Source: Lachnospiraceae bacterium (GTDB lineage Bacteria; Bacillota; Clostridia; Lachnospirales; Lachnospiraceae). Taken from it: a DNA stretch of 64,000 nucleotides. The stretch covers positions 1 through 64,000 of the forward strand of contig JAILRA010000100.1 in NCBI GenBank assembly GCA_024698715.1, read 5' to 3'. Of the stretch, positions 43,194 to 51,829 are shown in pieces (the first letter of the stretch is position 1; every line of letters starts with the position of its first letter). The position numbers and the translations under genes were made by a program. The notes under the pieces are model-generated. The model searched no databases and was not told where the DNA came from. It worked only from the letters and a program-made list of their open reading frames with translations.

Positions 43194-44615
43194 ATGAAAA
43201 ACACTCTTGATTATTTTAAGGAAATTTGTGCGATCCCGCACGGTTCATACAATATCGATGCGATAAGTGATCATCTTACTGATTTTGCAAAAGAACACGG
43301 TCTTTCATACAGACAGGATGATCTTAAAAACGTGATCATAAGAAAACCGGCATCAGAAGGATATGAAAACGAACCCGGAATAATCATTCAGGGACATATG
43401 GATATGGTGGCCGTAAAAGATGAAGGTGTTGAGATAGACCTTGAAAAAGAAGGTCTGAGGCTTGAGGAAAAAGACGGTTATCTTTTTGCAAAGGGAACTT
43501 CGCTCGGCGGAGATGACGGTATTGCTCTGGCATATTCATTGAGGATCCTGGCTGATGATACATTAAAACATCCCGAACTTGAATGCGTATTTACCGTAAA
43601 CGAAGAAGTCGGAATGGAGGGTGCGATAGGACTTGATATGTCCGATATAAAGGGCAGGTATCTTCTCAATGTGGATTCGGAAGAAGAGGGCATCATAACT
43701 ACTTCCTGTGCAGGCGGTGTTACCCTGAATTCTCTTCTTGAATGTTCGTGTGATACGGAATCATACGGTGATACATATCTTTTGGAGATCAAAAATCTTA
43801 AGGGCGGTCATTCGGGAACTTCCATTCATGAAGGAAGATCTAATGCATGTATACTTGCCGGACGCTTGCTGGATTCGATTATAAAAAAGGGAAAGACTGA
43901 CCTTATCGGAATATCGGGCGGTGAGAAAGAGAATGCCATTCCCGCATCGTCATCCATGATAATATGTACGGAAATCTGCAGTGAAGATTTTTCGGATGTC
44001 ATCAATGATTTCGACAAAACCGTGAATGAAGAATATGAAGGCATAGAAGATGAGATCGTAATCTCGGTAACACCGTTAAGCAACACCGAGGGTGTGAAAT
44101 GCATCGACAAAACCGGGATAATAGCGAAAGCGCTTACCGAAGTTCCGGACGGCGTGATAAAGATGTGCGAAAACATCGATATGGTGGAAACCAGTCTTAA
44201 CCTTGGTGTTATGAGGCTGGACGAACAGGGATTTAAACTGACGTTCTGCATAAGAAGTTCGATCGCAAAAGAGAAGGATGATCTGAAAGAAAAAGTCGGA
44301 ACGATCCTTGCGAAGAAGGGATTTAAGCTTGCTCTGTCGGGAGATTATCCCGGTTGGGAATTCAATCCGGAATCCATGCTCACAAAGAGATGTGTGGAGT
44401 GTTACAGAAAAGTTTATTCAAAAGAACCCGAAGTTCTCGGAGTGCACGCAGGTCTTGAATGCGGAATACTGATGGAAAAGAAAAAGAATCTCGACTGTGT
44501 TTCCATCGGTCCGAACATTCTCAATATTCACACTACGGGTGAAAAACTGGCTCTGGACAGTGTGGAAAGAACGGAAAGATTAATACTTGAAATAATTGCT
44601 TACAAAGAGAATTAA
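43194..44615 (+). CDS. pepD: Aminoacyl-histidine dipeptidase (M20 family)
   Basis: 473 residues from MKNTLDYFKEICAIPHGSYN, the typical N-terminus of clostridial PepD; the frame is open 18 codons further upstream (43140), but that part matches no family start. PepD hydrolyses Xaa-His and other dipeptides with two zinc ions. The M20 metal-site and catalytic residues are visible: GHMDM (H68, D70), GGDDG (107-108), NEEVG (E137, E138), a VDSEEEG and a C-terminal GVHAGLECG. No signal peptide. It is followed by an antiporter gene after about 75 bases. Confidence 0.92.
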   Translation: MKNTLDYFKEICAIPHGSYNIDAISDHLTDFAKEHGLSYRQDDLKNVIIRKPASEGYENEPGIIIQGHMDMVAVKDEGVEIDLEKEGLRLEEKDGYLFAKGTSLGGDDGIALAYSLRILADDTLKHPELECVFTVNEEVGMEGAIGLDMSDIKGRYLLNVDSEEEGIITTSCAGGVTLNSLLECSCDTESYGDTYLLEIKNLKGGHSGTSIHEGRSNACILAGRLLDSIIKKGKTDLIGISGGEKENAIPASSSMIICTEICSEDFSDVINDFDKTVNEEYEGIEDEIVISVTPLSNTEGVKCIDKTGIIAKALTEVPDGVIKMCENIDMVETSLNLGVMRLDEQGFKLTFCIRSSIAKEKDDLKEKVGTILAKKGFKLALSGDYPGWEFNPESMLTKRCVECYRKVYSKEPEVLGVHAGLECGILMEKKKNLDCVSIGPNILNIHTTGEKLALDSVERTERLILEIIAYKEN

Positions 44616-44690
44616 TGCTTTTCAGACAGATGATTATGTTATAAAATAATATTTGTGGACAATTACATGAATCATTGGGGAGGAAATATC

Positions 44691-46220
44691 ATGTACGGTA
44701 CTTTTTGGGCACTTATTCCGCCTGTTGTAGCCATTATTCTGGCACTGATCACCAAAGAAGCTTATTCATCTCTTTTCGTCGGTATTATCATCGGAGCTCT
44801 TTTTGTTACGGGATTTAATCCGATTGCAACAATTGATGCGATAATCAATGACGGTCTGATAACTGCGATAATGGATAACGCGGGAATCTTTTTGTTCCTG
44901 ATCCTTCTTGGGATCATAGTAGCACTTATCAATTCTGCGGGCGGCTCGGCAGCATTCGGAAAATGGGCTGAGAAGAACATTAAGACAAAAGTAGGTGCAC
45001 AGCTGGCAACATTTGTTCTCGGTGTGCTTATTTTCGTAGATGATTATTTCAACTGTCTTACGGTAGGTTCCGTAATGAGACCTATCACCGACTCAAAGAA
45101 AATATCCAGAGCCAAGCTCTCTTATCTTATAGATGCTACGGCTGCCCCTATCTGTATGATCGCGCCGATCTCTTCGTGGGCGGCAGCAGTTGCGTCGGTA
45201 GCATCGGATATGAATACGGGAATTAACGGAATACAGCTTTTCTGCAAAGCGATATTCTTCAATTACTATTCACTTCTCACTTTTGTTTTCATCATCGGAC
45301 TCATAATAATGAAATTTGATTTCGGTCCCATGGTAAAATTTGAGAAAGCGGCTGAAAAAGGCGACCTTGGCGGACTTCCCAACAAGGATGAAAACAAGGT
45401 CAATCCGAGAGGAAAAGTTATAGATCTTATTCTTCCAGTAGTTGTTTTGATAATTACATGTATTATAGGTATGATCTACATCGGAGGTTTCTTCGGTACG
45501 GATTTATGGGGCGGAACAGACTGCAAGGGAAATTTTATTGATGCTTTTGCAAATACCGATTCCACGGTAGGTTTGCCCTGGGGTGCTCTGATCGCACTTG
45601 TTATCATCATTGCATATCTTGTCATCAGAAGAGTTTTATCGTTTAAAGACGCAATGGCATGCCTTCCCAAAGGCTTCTCGGCAATGGTGCCCGCAATGCT
45701 TATCCTTACACTTGCGGTATCTCTTAAATCAATGACATCGGCTCTCGGTGCCGCTGAATTTGTAAGGGATCTTATGGAAGGTGCGGCAGGAGGTCTTTAC
45801 AGTTTCCTTCCGGCAGTAATATTCGTTGTTGCCTGCCTTCTGGCTTTCGCAACGGGTACTTCATGGGGAACGTTCGGTATCCTTATTCCGATCGTTACGG
45901 CTATCTTCCCCGCAGAGAGTACATTGTTCATAATCGGTATCTCGGCTTGCTGCGCAGGCGCTGTTTGCGGCGATCACTGCTCGCCGATCTCTGATACGAC
46001 GATCATGGCTTCCGCAGGTGCTCAGATCGAACACGTTAATCATGTTTCGACTCAGCTTCCTTATGCGATCTCGGTTGCAGCTGTTTCGTTCGTTACATAC
46101 ATATTCGCGGGATTTGTTCAGAATGCACCCATCAGTATAGCTGTCGGAGCAGTTCTTACGGTAGGAATGCTGTTCGTTTTGAAAGCTGTTTTTGCAAGGG
46201 GAAAAGCGGAACAAAAGTAA
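44691..46220 (+). CDS. nhaC: NhaC-family Na+/H+ antiporter
   Basis: 509 residues from the ATG ten bases after GGGGAGG; an in-frame GTG 12 codons upstream would read through that ribosome site. About 12 membrane helices are present. Family marks include FVDDYFNCLTVGSVMRP, the TSWGTFGILIPI stretch and GDHCSPISDTTI. NhaC transporters exchange Na+ for H+ (or malate/lactate in some members), supporting pH and sodium balance. It is located after pepD without a terminator between. The exact substrate is not settled by sequence. Confidence 0.9.
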   Translation: MYGTFWALIPPVVAIILALITKEAYSSLFVGIIIGALFVTGFNPIATIDAIINDGLITAIMDNAGIFLFLILLGIIVALINSAGGSAAFGKWAEKNIKTKVGAQLATFVLGVLIFVDDYFNCLTVGSVMRPITDSKKISRAKLSYLIDATAAPICMIAPISSWAAAVASVASDMNTGINGIQLFCKAIFFNYYSLLTFVFIIGLIIMKFDFGPMVKFEKAAEKGDLGGLPNKDENKVNPRGKVIDLILPVVVLIITCIIGMIYIGGFFGTDLWGGTDCKGNFIDAFANTDSTVGLPWGALIALVIIIAYLVIRRVLSFKDAMACLPKGFSAMVPAMLILTLAVSLKSMTSALGAAEFVRDLMEGAAGGLYSFLPAVIFVVACLLAFATGTSWGTFGILIPIVTAIFPAESTLFIIGISACCAGAVCGDHCSPISDTTIMASAGAQIEHVNHVSTQLPYAISVAAVSFVTYIFAGFVQNAPISIAVGAVLTVGMLFVLKAVFARGKAEQK

Positions 46221-46323
46221 GAAAAAAGTAACAATTTATTAACATTTTTAAATGTTGACGCGATTGACTTTATTTTATCAAGAGTTATAATTATTATAAG
46301 AACAAGATTAAGGGGGGTCAGAA

Positions 46324-46668
46324 ATGGCTTGGGGAGCAAAAAAGGATACGGCTTCCGCTGAAGTAAAATCCATAGATCTTTCGCTTAAACAGGCGGAAGA
46401 TATGAAATCAGATATGATATGTCAGCTTGGGGAACTCTTTTACGACGCCAATAAGGATAATGAGAATATTGACGAGATCTATAAAGAGAAAGTTGATACT
46501 ATCAAAAAACTCGAATACAACTGTAAAGTCTGGAATAACCGCAAATTGAAAACACAGGGATTAAGGATGTGTGAGAATTGCGGAAATACGTTGCCATATG
46601 ACAGTTCTTTCTGCAACAAATGCGGTTATAAACTGAAAGCTGTTTCTGAGGAATTGGTTATTATATAA
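46324..46668 (+). CDS. Small zinc-ribbon protein
   Basis: 114 residues. An N-terminal helical region (about 10-75), probably coiled coil, is followed by a C-terminal zinc ribbon with C83, C86, C97 and C100 (CENCG ... CNKCG), nearly identical in style to the ribbon of the SLH protein at 38 kb. AAGGGGGG is a strong ribosome site. The next gene, also small, begins 34 bases later. Function unknown. Confidence 0.75.
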   Translation: MAWGAKKDTASAEVKSIDLSLKQAEDMKSDMICQLGELFYDANKDNENIDEIYKEKVDTIKKLEYNCKVWNNRKLKTQGLRMCENCGNTLPYDSSFCNKCGYKLKAVSEELVII

Positions 46669-46702
46669 ATTATAATCATATTACTGGAAAGGGGATTTGG
46701 AT

Positions 46703-46906
46703 ATGGCTGCTGAATACTATATAGCTCACAATACCAGAACGGACGAATATTTGGCAGAGAAGAAATTGCTGGGGAGATATTATATGACGCCTGACATTAC
46801 GAGTGCTGTCAAATGTAAGGATGAGATGGAACTTCGTCGTAAGATAGAAAAAGCCAACGTGGATTATAAATCTCAACTGGTTATAGAAACGATCAAAGTA
46901 TATTAA
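46703..46906 (+). CDS. Small uncharacterised protein
   Basis: 67 residues from the ATG seven bases after AAAGGGGAT (a TTG two codons upstream is less likely). It is soluble, charged, with two predicted helices around YLAEKKLL and DEMELRRKIEKAN. I recognise no family. Its strong ribosome site, the neighbouring small zinc-ribbon gene and a terminator immediately after the stop support it as real. Confidence 0.68.
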   Translation: MAAEYYIAHNTRTDEYLAEKKLLGRYYMTPDITSAVKCKDEMELRRKIEKANVDYKSQLVIETIKVY

Positions 46907-46910
46907 CAAA

Positions 46911-46940
46911 AAAAAGTCTTTCGCAAGGGAGGCTTTTTTT
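46911..46940 (+). terminator. Terminator after the small-protein pair
   Basis: A 12-base-pair stem with several G-U pairs closed by a GCAA tetraloop (46923-46926), followed by a run of T. Confidence 0.85.
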
Positions 46941-46951
46941 ATACCTTAAAA

Positions 46952-46983
46952 CACTTTACTTTCGTGCTTTAAAGTGGCATAAT
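46952..46983 (+). promoter_or_regulatory. Predicted promoter with inverted repeat before the acyl-CoA ligase gene
   Basis: TTTACT (46955-46960), 17 bases, CATAAT (46978-46983). An inverted repeat CACTTTA/TAAAGTG (46952-46958 and 46970-46976) overlaps the -35 and the spacer, and could be a repressor site. Confidence 0.5.
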
Positions 46984-47036
46984 AAAATATGTGTCGCGTC
47001 ACGGCGATGTGTATTAAAGTATTAAGGAGAAATGAA

Positions 47037-48674
47037 ATGCCCATTACAGAAATACTCGACAGAAACAGCGAAAAGTACGGTTCGGATATCTGCCTTGTAG
47101 AGATAAATCCGGAAATAAAAGAAGTAAGAAGAGTAACATGGAAAGAATATGAACTGATTGAGCCCAATCCCATGACTCATTACAGAAGAGAGATCACATG
47201 GAGTGTTTTCGAGGAAAAGGCCAATAGATTTGCCAATATGCTTTTGGCCAGAGGAGTCAAGAAAGAAGACAAGGTTGCAATCCTTTTGATGAACTGCCTT
47301 GAATGGCTTCCCATATATTTCGGTATATTGAAAACAGGTGCGATCGCAGTACCTCTGAATTTCAGATATGCTCCGGATGAGATCGAATATTGTCTTAATC
47401 TTGCTGAAGTTGATATTCTTGTTTTCGGACCGGAATTCATCGGTCGTGTTGAAGAAATAGCAGATTCGATAAGCAAGAACAGACTCCTTTTCTATGTAGG
47501 AGAGAACTGCCCGAGTTTTGCCGAAGATTACAATTCCCTCGTTGCAAACTGCTCCAGTCAGAGACCTGACATAAAACTGACCGATGATGATTATGCAGCA
47601 ATTTATTTTTCATCGGGAACAACGGGATTCCCCAAGGCAATCCTTCACAAACACCGTTCACTCATGCATTCATGTGCGGTTGAACAGAATCATCACGGAC
47701 AGACAAGAGATGATATATTCCTTTGCATTCCTCCCCTTTATCATACGGGAGCGAAAATGCACTGGTTCGGATCGCTTCTTTCGGGATCCAAGGCGGTACT
47801 TCTTAAAGGAACAAAACCCAAAACAATTCTTGAAGCCGCAAGCAATGAGAAATGCACAATCGTATGGCTTCTGGTTCCCTGGGCTCAGGATATCCTGGAT
47901 GCAATAGATTCCGGCGAAGTTAACCTTGAAGATTATGATCTTTCCAACTGGAGACTGATGCACATCGGTGCACAGCCCGTTCCGCCTTCGCTTATTGCAA
48001 GATGGAAGAAGATCTTCCCGAACCATCAGTACGATACCAATTACGGTCTTTCCGAATCCATAGGACCGGGTTGTGTACATCTTGGAGTTGAAAACATTCA
48101 TAAGGTTGGTGCGATCGGTAAAGCAGGATACGGCTGGGAAGTTAAGATCGTTGATGAGAACAGAAATACCGTAGCAATAGGCGAGGTCGGAGAACTTGCG
48201 GTTAAGGGACCCGGCGTGATGGAATGTTACTATAACGATCCCAAGTCAACCGAAGAGGTTCTTAAGGACGGATGGCTCTTTACCGGTGATATGGCAATGG
48301 AAGATGAGGACGGATTTATCTTCCTTGTAGACAGAAAGAAAGATGTTGTTATTTCCGGCGGTGAGAATATCTACCCGGTTCAGATAGAAGATTTCTTAAG
48401 ACAGCATAATGCTATCAAGGATGTGGCTGTAATAGGAATTCCCGATAAGAGACTCGGTGAAGTAACGGCAGCCATCATTGAGATCAAAAACGGATTTACT
48501 CTTACCGAAGAAGAAGTGGAAGAATTCTGCCACAAGCTTCCCAGATACAAGAGACCCAAAAAGATCATCTTTGCCGATATTCCGAGGAATCCGACCGGTA
48601 AGATCGAGAAACCCAAACTTCGTGCGATCTACTGCGTAGAGAATCTGGTTGCGGCACAAAACGAAATTAAATAA
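47037..48674 (+). CDS. Acyl-CoA synthetase of the AMP-binding superfamily
   Basis: 545 residues from the ATG seven bases after AAGGAG; an upstream in-frame ATG (46989) overlaps the promoter and is unlikely. The adenylation motifs are complete: YFSSGTTGFPKA (A3), GLSE, GWLFTGDMA, the hinge DRKKDVVISGGENIYP and the catalytic lysine in NPTGK near the C-terminus. It should activate a carboxylic acid as acyl-AMP and transfer it to CoA. It resembles medium/long-chain fatty acid ligases most; the acid is not certain. It is a single-gene unit. Confidence 0.88.
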   Translation: MPITEILDRNSEKYGSDICLVEINPEIKEVRRVTWKEYELIEPNPMTHYRREITWSVFEEKANRFANMLLARGVKKEDKVAILLMNCLEWLPIYFGILKTGAIAVPLNFRYAPDEIEYCLNLAEVDILVFGPEFIGRVEEIADSISKNRLLFYVGENCPSFAEDYNSLVANCSSQRPDIKLTDDDYAAIYFSSGTTGFPKAILHKHRSLMHSCAVEQNHHGQTRDDIFLCIPPLYHTGAKMHWFGSLLSGSKAVLLKGTKPKTILEAASNEKCTIVWLLVPWAQDILDAIDSGEVNLEDYDLSNWRLMHIGAQPVPPSLIARWKKIFPNHQYDTNYGLSESIGPGCVHLGVENIHKVGAIGKAGYGWEVKIVDENRNTVAIGEVGELAVKGPGVMECYYNDPKSTEEVLKDGWLFTGDMAMEDEDGFIFLVDRKKDVVISGGENIYPVQIEDFLRQHNAIKDVAVIGIPDKRLGEVTAAIIEIKNGFTLTEEEVEEFCHKLPRYKRPKKIIFADIPRNPTGKIEKPKLRAIYCVENLVAAQNEIK

Positions 48675-48691
48675 ACATAAGATAAATAAAG

Positions 48692-48717
48692 AAGGCCTTC
48701 CGAATCGGAAGGCCTTT
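48692..48717. terminator. Two-way terminator between the ligase and DHH genes
   Basis: A perfect 11-base-pair stem AAGGCCTTCCG/CGGAAGGCCTT with loop AAT (48692-48716). The T-run is short on the plus strand; on the minus strand the stem is followed by CTTTATTTAT. Confidence 0.8.
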
Positions 48718-48746
48718 AAAATTGTTTTTATATAATGATTTTGAAA

Positions 48747-49661
48747 TTACTGATAATTAACCAGGTCGTTAATGAGCGCTTCTATCTTTTCGTCCATTAC
48801 TTCATCGGCAAACTGGCAGGTACCTACCGCTTTGTGTCCGCCACCGCCGTATTTGAGCATCAGGCTTCCGACATCCACATTGGAAGTTCTGTTAAGAATG
48901 CTGTAGCCTACTGCGCATGAGCATCCTTTTCCGCCTTTGCCGTTAACGATCCAGATGGAAATATTCTGCTCGGGGTACATTGAATAGATCATGAATCTGT
49001 TGCCCGAATAAATGGGATCCACACCTCTTAAATCGGAGATGATAAGATCTTTTTCAACACGGGTATGATCTTTTACCATCTGTTTGAAGAGTGCTTCCTG
49101 TTCGAAGTATACTTCTATACGTTCCTTGACATCAGAAAGATTAAGAATTTCTTCCGTATTGAGTGTTCTGCATGCTTCGATAAGATTTTCCATCAGCTGA
49201 TAATTGGAAATCGTGAAGTTACGCCATCTTCCGAGACCGGTTCTGGGATCCATAAGGAAACCTACAAGAACCCAGCCCTTGGGATTCTGGATGTCATCTA
49301 TGGTAAGATTTCCGGAATCGACTTTATCAACAGCTTCCATCATCTCGTCAAAATGAGAAAATCTTTCTTTGCCGCCGTAGTAATCGTAAATGATTCTGGC
49401 ACATGAAGGAGTAACTCTGCTTTCGCCTTTGTATTTGCCCTCGAGCTGATTTCTTTCGAACTCGCTTGAATGATGATCGAACCAGAGTCCGCATCCTTCA
49501 ACAAAAGGAACGTTGGCAAGGACATCGTTTTCGTTTACCTCAACCAATCCGTCCTGTAAATCCTTCGGATGAGCAAATTTCCAACTGTCAATAATACCGG
49601 CCTCTTTGAGGAGTGCACCGCATGCGAGACCGTCAAAATCCGAACGTGTAATTAATCTCAT
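48747..49661 (-). CDS. DHH-family phosphoesterase
   Basis: 304 residues from the ATG ten bases after AGGGG (a TTG six codons upstream is possible). DHH motifs are present: DFDGLACG (D8, D10) and FDHHSSE, which bind catalytic manganese. The C-terminal KGGKGCSCAVGYS and KYGGGGHKAVGTCQF form the DHHA1 substrate-binding part. Family members are exopolyphosphatases, nanoRNases or cyclic-dinucleotide phosphodiesterases; this sequence does not decide. It differs from the NrnA gene at the end of the window. It has its own promoter. Confidence 0.83.
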   Translation of the reverse strand: MRLITRSDFDGLACGALLKEAGIIDSWKFAHPKDLQDGLVEVNENDVLANVPFVEGCGLWFDHHSSEFERNQLEGKYKGESRVTPSCARIIYDYYGGKERFSHFDEMMEAVDKVDSGNLTIDDIQNPKGWVLVGFLMDPRTGLGRWRNFTISNYQLMENLIEACRTLNTEEILNLSDVKERIEVYFEQEALFKQMVKDHTRVEKDLIISDLRGVDPIYSGNRFMIYSMYPEQNISIWIVNGKGGKGCSCAVGYSILNRTSNVDVGSLMLKYGGGGHKAVGTCQFADEVMDEKIEALINDLVNYQ

Positions 49662-49714
49662 AACCAATACCCCTATCAATAAATCGTTAGTTTCGTGGAT
49701 AGACCCACATAATG

Positions 49715-49743
49715 ATTATACTTTAAACAATGAAAATTTACAA
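49715..49743 (-). promoter_or_regulatory. Predicted promoter of the DHH gene
   Basis: Minus strand TTGTAA (49743-49738), 17 bases, perfect TATAAT (49720-49715). Confidence 0.68.
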
Positions 49744-49762
49744 GTTATAGAAGAAATCTGTA

Positions 49763-49790
49763 TTGCAAAAGAATATAAATGTTGTATAAT
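49763..49790 (+). promoter_or_regulatory. Predicted promoter of rho
   Basis: TTGCAA (49763-49768), 16 bases, perfect TATAAT (49785-49790). The leader to the rho start is about 90 bases and ends in AGGAGG. A leader of this kind could carry rho autoregulation, but I see no clear structure. Confidence 0.65.
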
Positions 49791-49888
49791 ACAGGTAATT
49801 GATAAAAAATTCAGACAATCACTATTATTTCCGATTCTAAATTTCCCCGACTGAAGCACACATAAAGAAGAATTATACAGGAGGTTTT

Positions 49889-51442
49889 ATGCGAGAAAAG
49901 TACGAAACACTTAAAATCAATGACTTACGAGAAATAGTAAAAAATATGAAAGTCAGAGGCTATTCCACTATGAGTAAGGACGAGCTTATTGATTTTTTGG
50001 TTGAAAAAGAAAAGGAATCCCTGGCAATGGGAAAGGATCCTGTTCAATCCGTTACTTCCGAAACAGGTGCCAAAGAGACGAAAGTGGTCAGAAGAGGCAG
50101 AGATAAAAAGGAAGTAAAGGAAGAAGCGTCTTTTTCGGATAAAAAAGAAACTAAGGAAATTGGGGAAAACAAGGCAAAAGATAATGAAAGAAGTGTGAAG
50201 GATAATCCTGATATGATCAATCCTCATATCACCGAAGATACCATAAGCGAAAAAGCAAGCAGTATGGTCACCATCGGAGTTCCCGGTTTCGAACAGGAAT
50301 ACGATTCCAGACTGGACAGTCATAATACCGTTACGGGTATCGTTGAGATAATGCCCGACGGATTCGGATTTATCAGAAGCAATAACTATCTTTCCGGAGA
50401 CTCGGATGTATATATTGCACCCGGACAGGTCAGAAGATTCGGCCTTCGAACAGGAGACATCGTTACCGGAAATACCAAGATCAAAAATGACAAGGAAAAA
50501 TTTTCCGCACTTCTGTTCATAACAAAAATTAACGGATTCAGTCCGGAATATATTTCAAAGAGATGCAAATTCGAAGATATGACTCCCGTTTTCCCGGATG
50601 AAAAGATCAAACTGGATATTCCGGGATGTCCTGTTTCAATGAGAATAGTCGATCTTGTCTCACCGGTTGGCAAAGGACAGAGAGGAATGATCGTTTCTCA
50701 GCCCAAAGCAGGAAAGACCACACTTCTTAAGGATATCGCGAAGAGTGTTCTGTATAATAACAAAAACATGCATATGATCATTCTTCTTATAGATGAAAGA
50801 CCCGAGGAAGTTACCGATATTAAGGAAGCAATAAAAGGAGACAATGTGGAGGTCATCTATTCCACATTCGACGAAACACCCGAACATCACAAAAAAGTTG
50901 CCGAAATGGTGATCGAACGTGCGAGAAGACTTGTGGAATCAAAACAGGATGTAATCATTCTTCTCGATTCGATCACGAGACTTACCAGAGCGTACAATCA
51001 GGTAATACCTCCTTCGGGAAGAACTCTTTCGGGCGGTCTTGATCCCGCAGCACTTCACATGCCGAAGAAATTCTTCGGTGCAGCCAGAAAAATGAGAGAA
51101 GGCGGAAGCCTTACGATCCTTGCAACAGCTCTCGTGGATACGGGATCCAAGATGGATGATGTTGTTTACGAAGAGTTTAAGGGAACGGGTAACATGGAAC
51201 TTGTTCTCGACAGAAAGCTTTCGGAAAAGAGAGTTTTCCCCGCGATCGATATTCCGAAATCCGGAACGAGAAACGAACATCTTTTACTTTCAGAAGACGA
51301 ACTTACGGCGATCAGTTCAATGAGAAGAGGCTTTAACGGTCTTAAACCCGAAGAGGCCGTAGACAAGGTTATAGATCTGTTTTCCAAGACCAAAAACAAC
51401 ACTGAATTTGTGGCTATGATGAACAAAGTAAAGTGGTATTAA
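49889..51442 (+). CDS. rho: Transcription termination factor Rho
   Basis: 517 residues. Rho is a hexameric RNA-dependent ATPase that ends transcription. Domains in order: the Rho N-terminal helical domain (about 1-45), a charged Lys/Glu-rich insertion (about 50-125), an RNA-binding cold-shock fold ([17 protein letters not shown], about 150-200) and the RecA-like motor with P-loop PKAGKTT (272-278), Walker [12 protein letters not shown], and the Q and R loops ([19 protein letters not shown]). The insertion makes it longer than the E. coli protein (419). Strong AGGAGG site and own promoter. Confidence 0.97.
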   Translation: MREKYETLKINDLREIVKNMKVRGYSTMSKDELIDFLVEKEKESLAMGKDPVQSVTSETGAKETKVVRRGRDKKEVKEEASFSDKKETKEIGENKAKDNERSVKDNPDMINPHITEDTISEKASSMVTIGVPGFEQEYDSRLDSHNTVTGIVEIMPDGFGFIRSNNYLSGDSDVYIAPGQVRRFGLRTGDIVTGNTKIKNDKEKFSALLFITKINGFSPEYISKRCKFEDMTPVFPDEKIKLDIPGCPVSMRIVDLVSPVGKGQRGMIVSQPKAGKTTLLKDIAKSVLYNNKNMHMIILLIDERPEEVTDIKEAIKGDNVEVIYSTFDETPEHHKKVAEMVIERARRLVESKQDVIILLDSITRLTRAYNQVIPPSGRTLSGGLDPAALHMPKKFFGAARKMREGGSLTILATALVDTGSKMDDVVYEEFKGTGNMELVLDRKLSEKRVFPAIDIPKSGTRNEHLLLSEDELTAISSMRRGFNGLKPEEAVDKVIDLFSKTKNNTEFVAMMNKVKWY

Positions 51443-51449
51443 AAAAAAC

Positions 51450-51478
51450 TTGCATTAAAAAAAGGTGCGTGATATAAT
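51450..51478 (+). promoter_or_regulatory. Predicted promoter of rpmE
   Basis: TTGCAT (51450-51455), 17 bases, perfect TATAAT (51473-51478), a few bases after the rho stop codon. Confidence 0.72.
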
Positions 51479-51530
51479 AATCAAGCATTTTGTGAATATT
51501 ATGGAATTTAATATAGAGAGGTGATTTGAA

Positions 51531-51737
51531 ATGAGAGAAGGAATTCATCCTGAGTACTATCAGGCGACAGTAACCTGTAACTGTGGAAATACATTCGTAA
51601 CAGGTTCTACCAAGAAAGACATACACGTAGAAGTTTGTTCGAAGTGCCACTCTTTCTACACAGGACAGCAGAAAGCCACACAGGCTCGTGGCCGTATTGA
51701 TAAGTTTAATAAGAAGTACGGTGTGGAAAGCAAATAA
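51531..51737 (+). CDS. rpmE: Ribosomal protein bL31, zinc-binding form
   Basis: 68 residues, the usual length. The zinc-binding cysteines C16, C18, C36 and C39 (CNCG ... CSKC) mark the C+ form used under zinc-sufficient conditions. The characteristic [11 protein letters not shown] and [11 protein letters not shown] segments are present. The ribosome site is GAGAGGTGA. A terminator lies right after the stop. It heads the group DUF1385-prmC-prfA, an arrangement common in clostridia. Confidence 0.97.
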   Translation: MREGIHPEYYQATVTCNCGNTFVTGSTKKDIHVEVCSKCHSFYTGQQKATQARGRIDKFNKKYGVESK

Positions 51738-51749
51738 TTGTGTTAAAAG

Positions 51750-51784
51750 AGGTTGAGGTATGAATTATCTCAACCTTTATTTAT
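51750..51784 (+). terminator. Terminator after rpmE
   Basis: A stem of about 11 base pairs AGGTTGAGGTA with TATCTCAACCT (one G-U; 51750-51760 with 51766-51776), five-base loop and a TTTATTTAT tail. Confidence 0.82.
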
Positions 51785-51829
51785 GTACAGAATTCTCGTA
51801 TAAATAAAGTCCGGCGATTTGGAGTCAAG

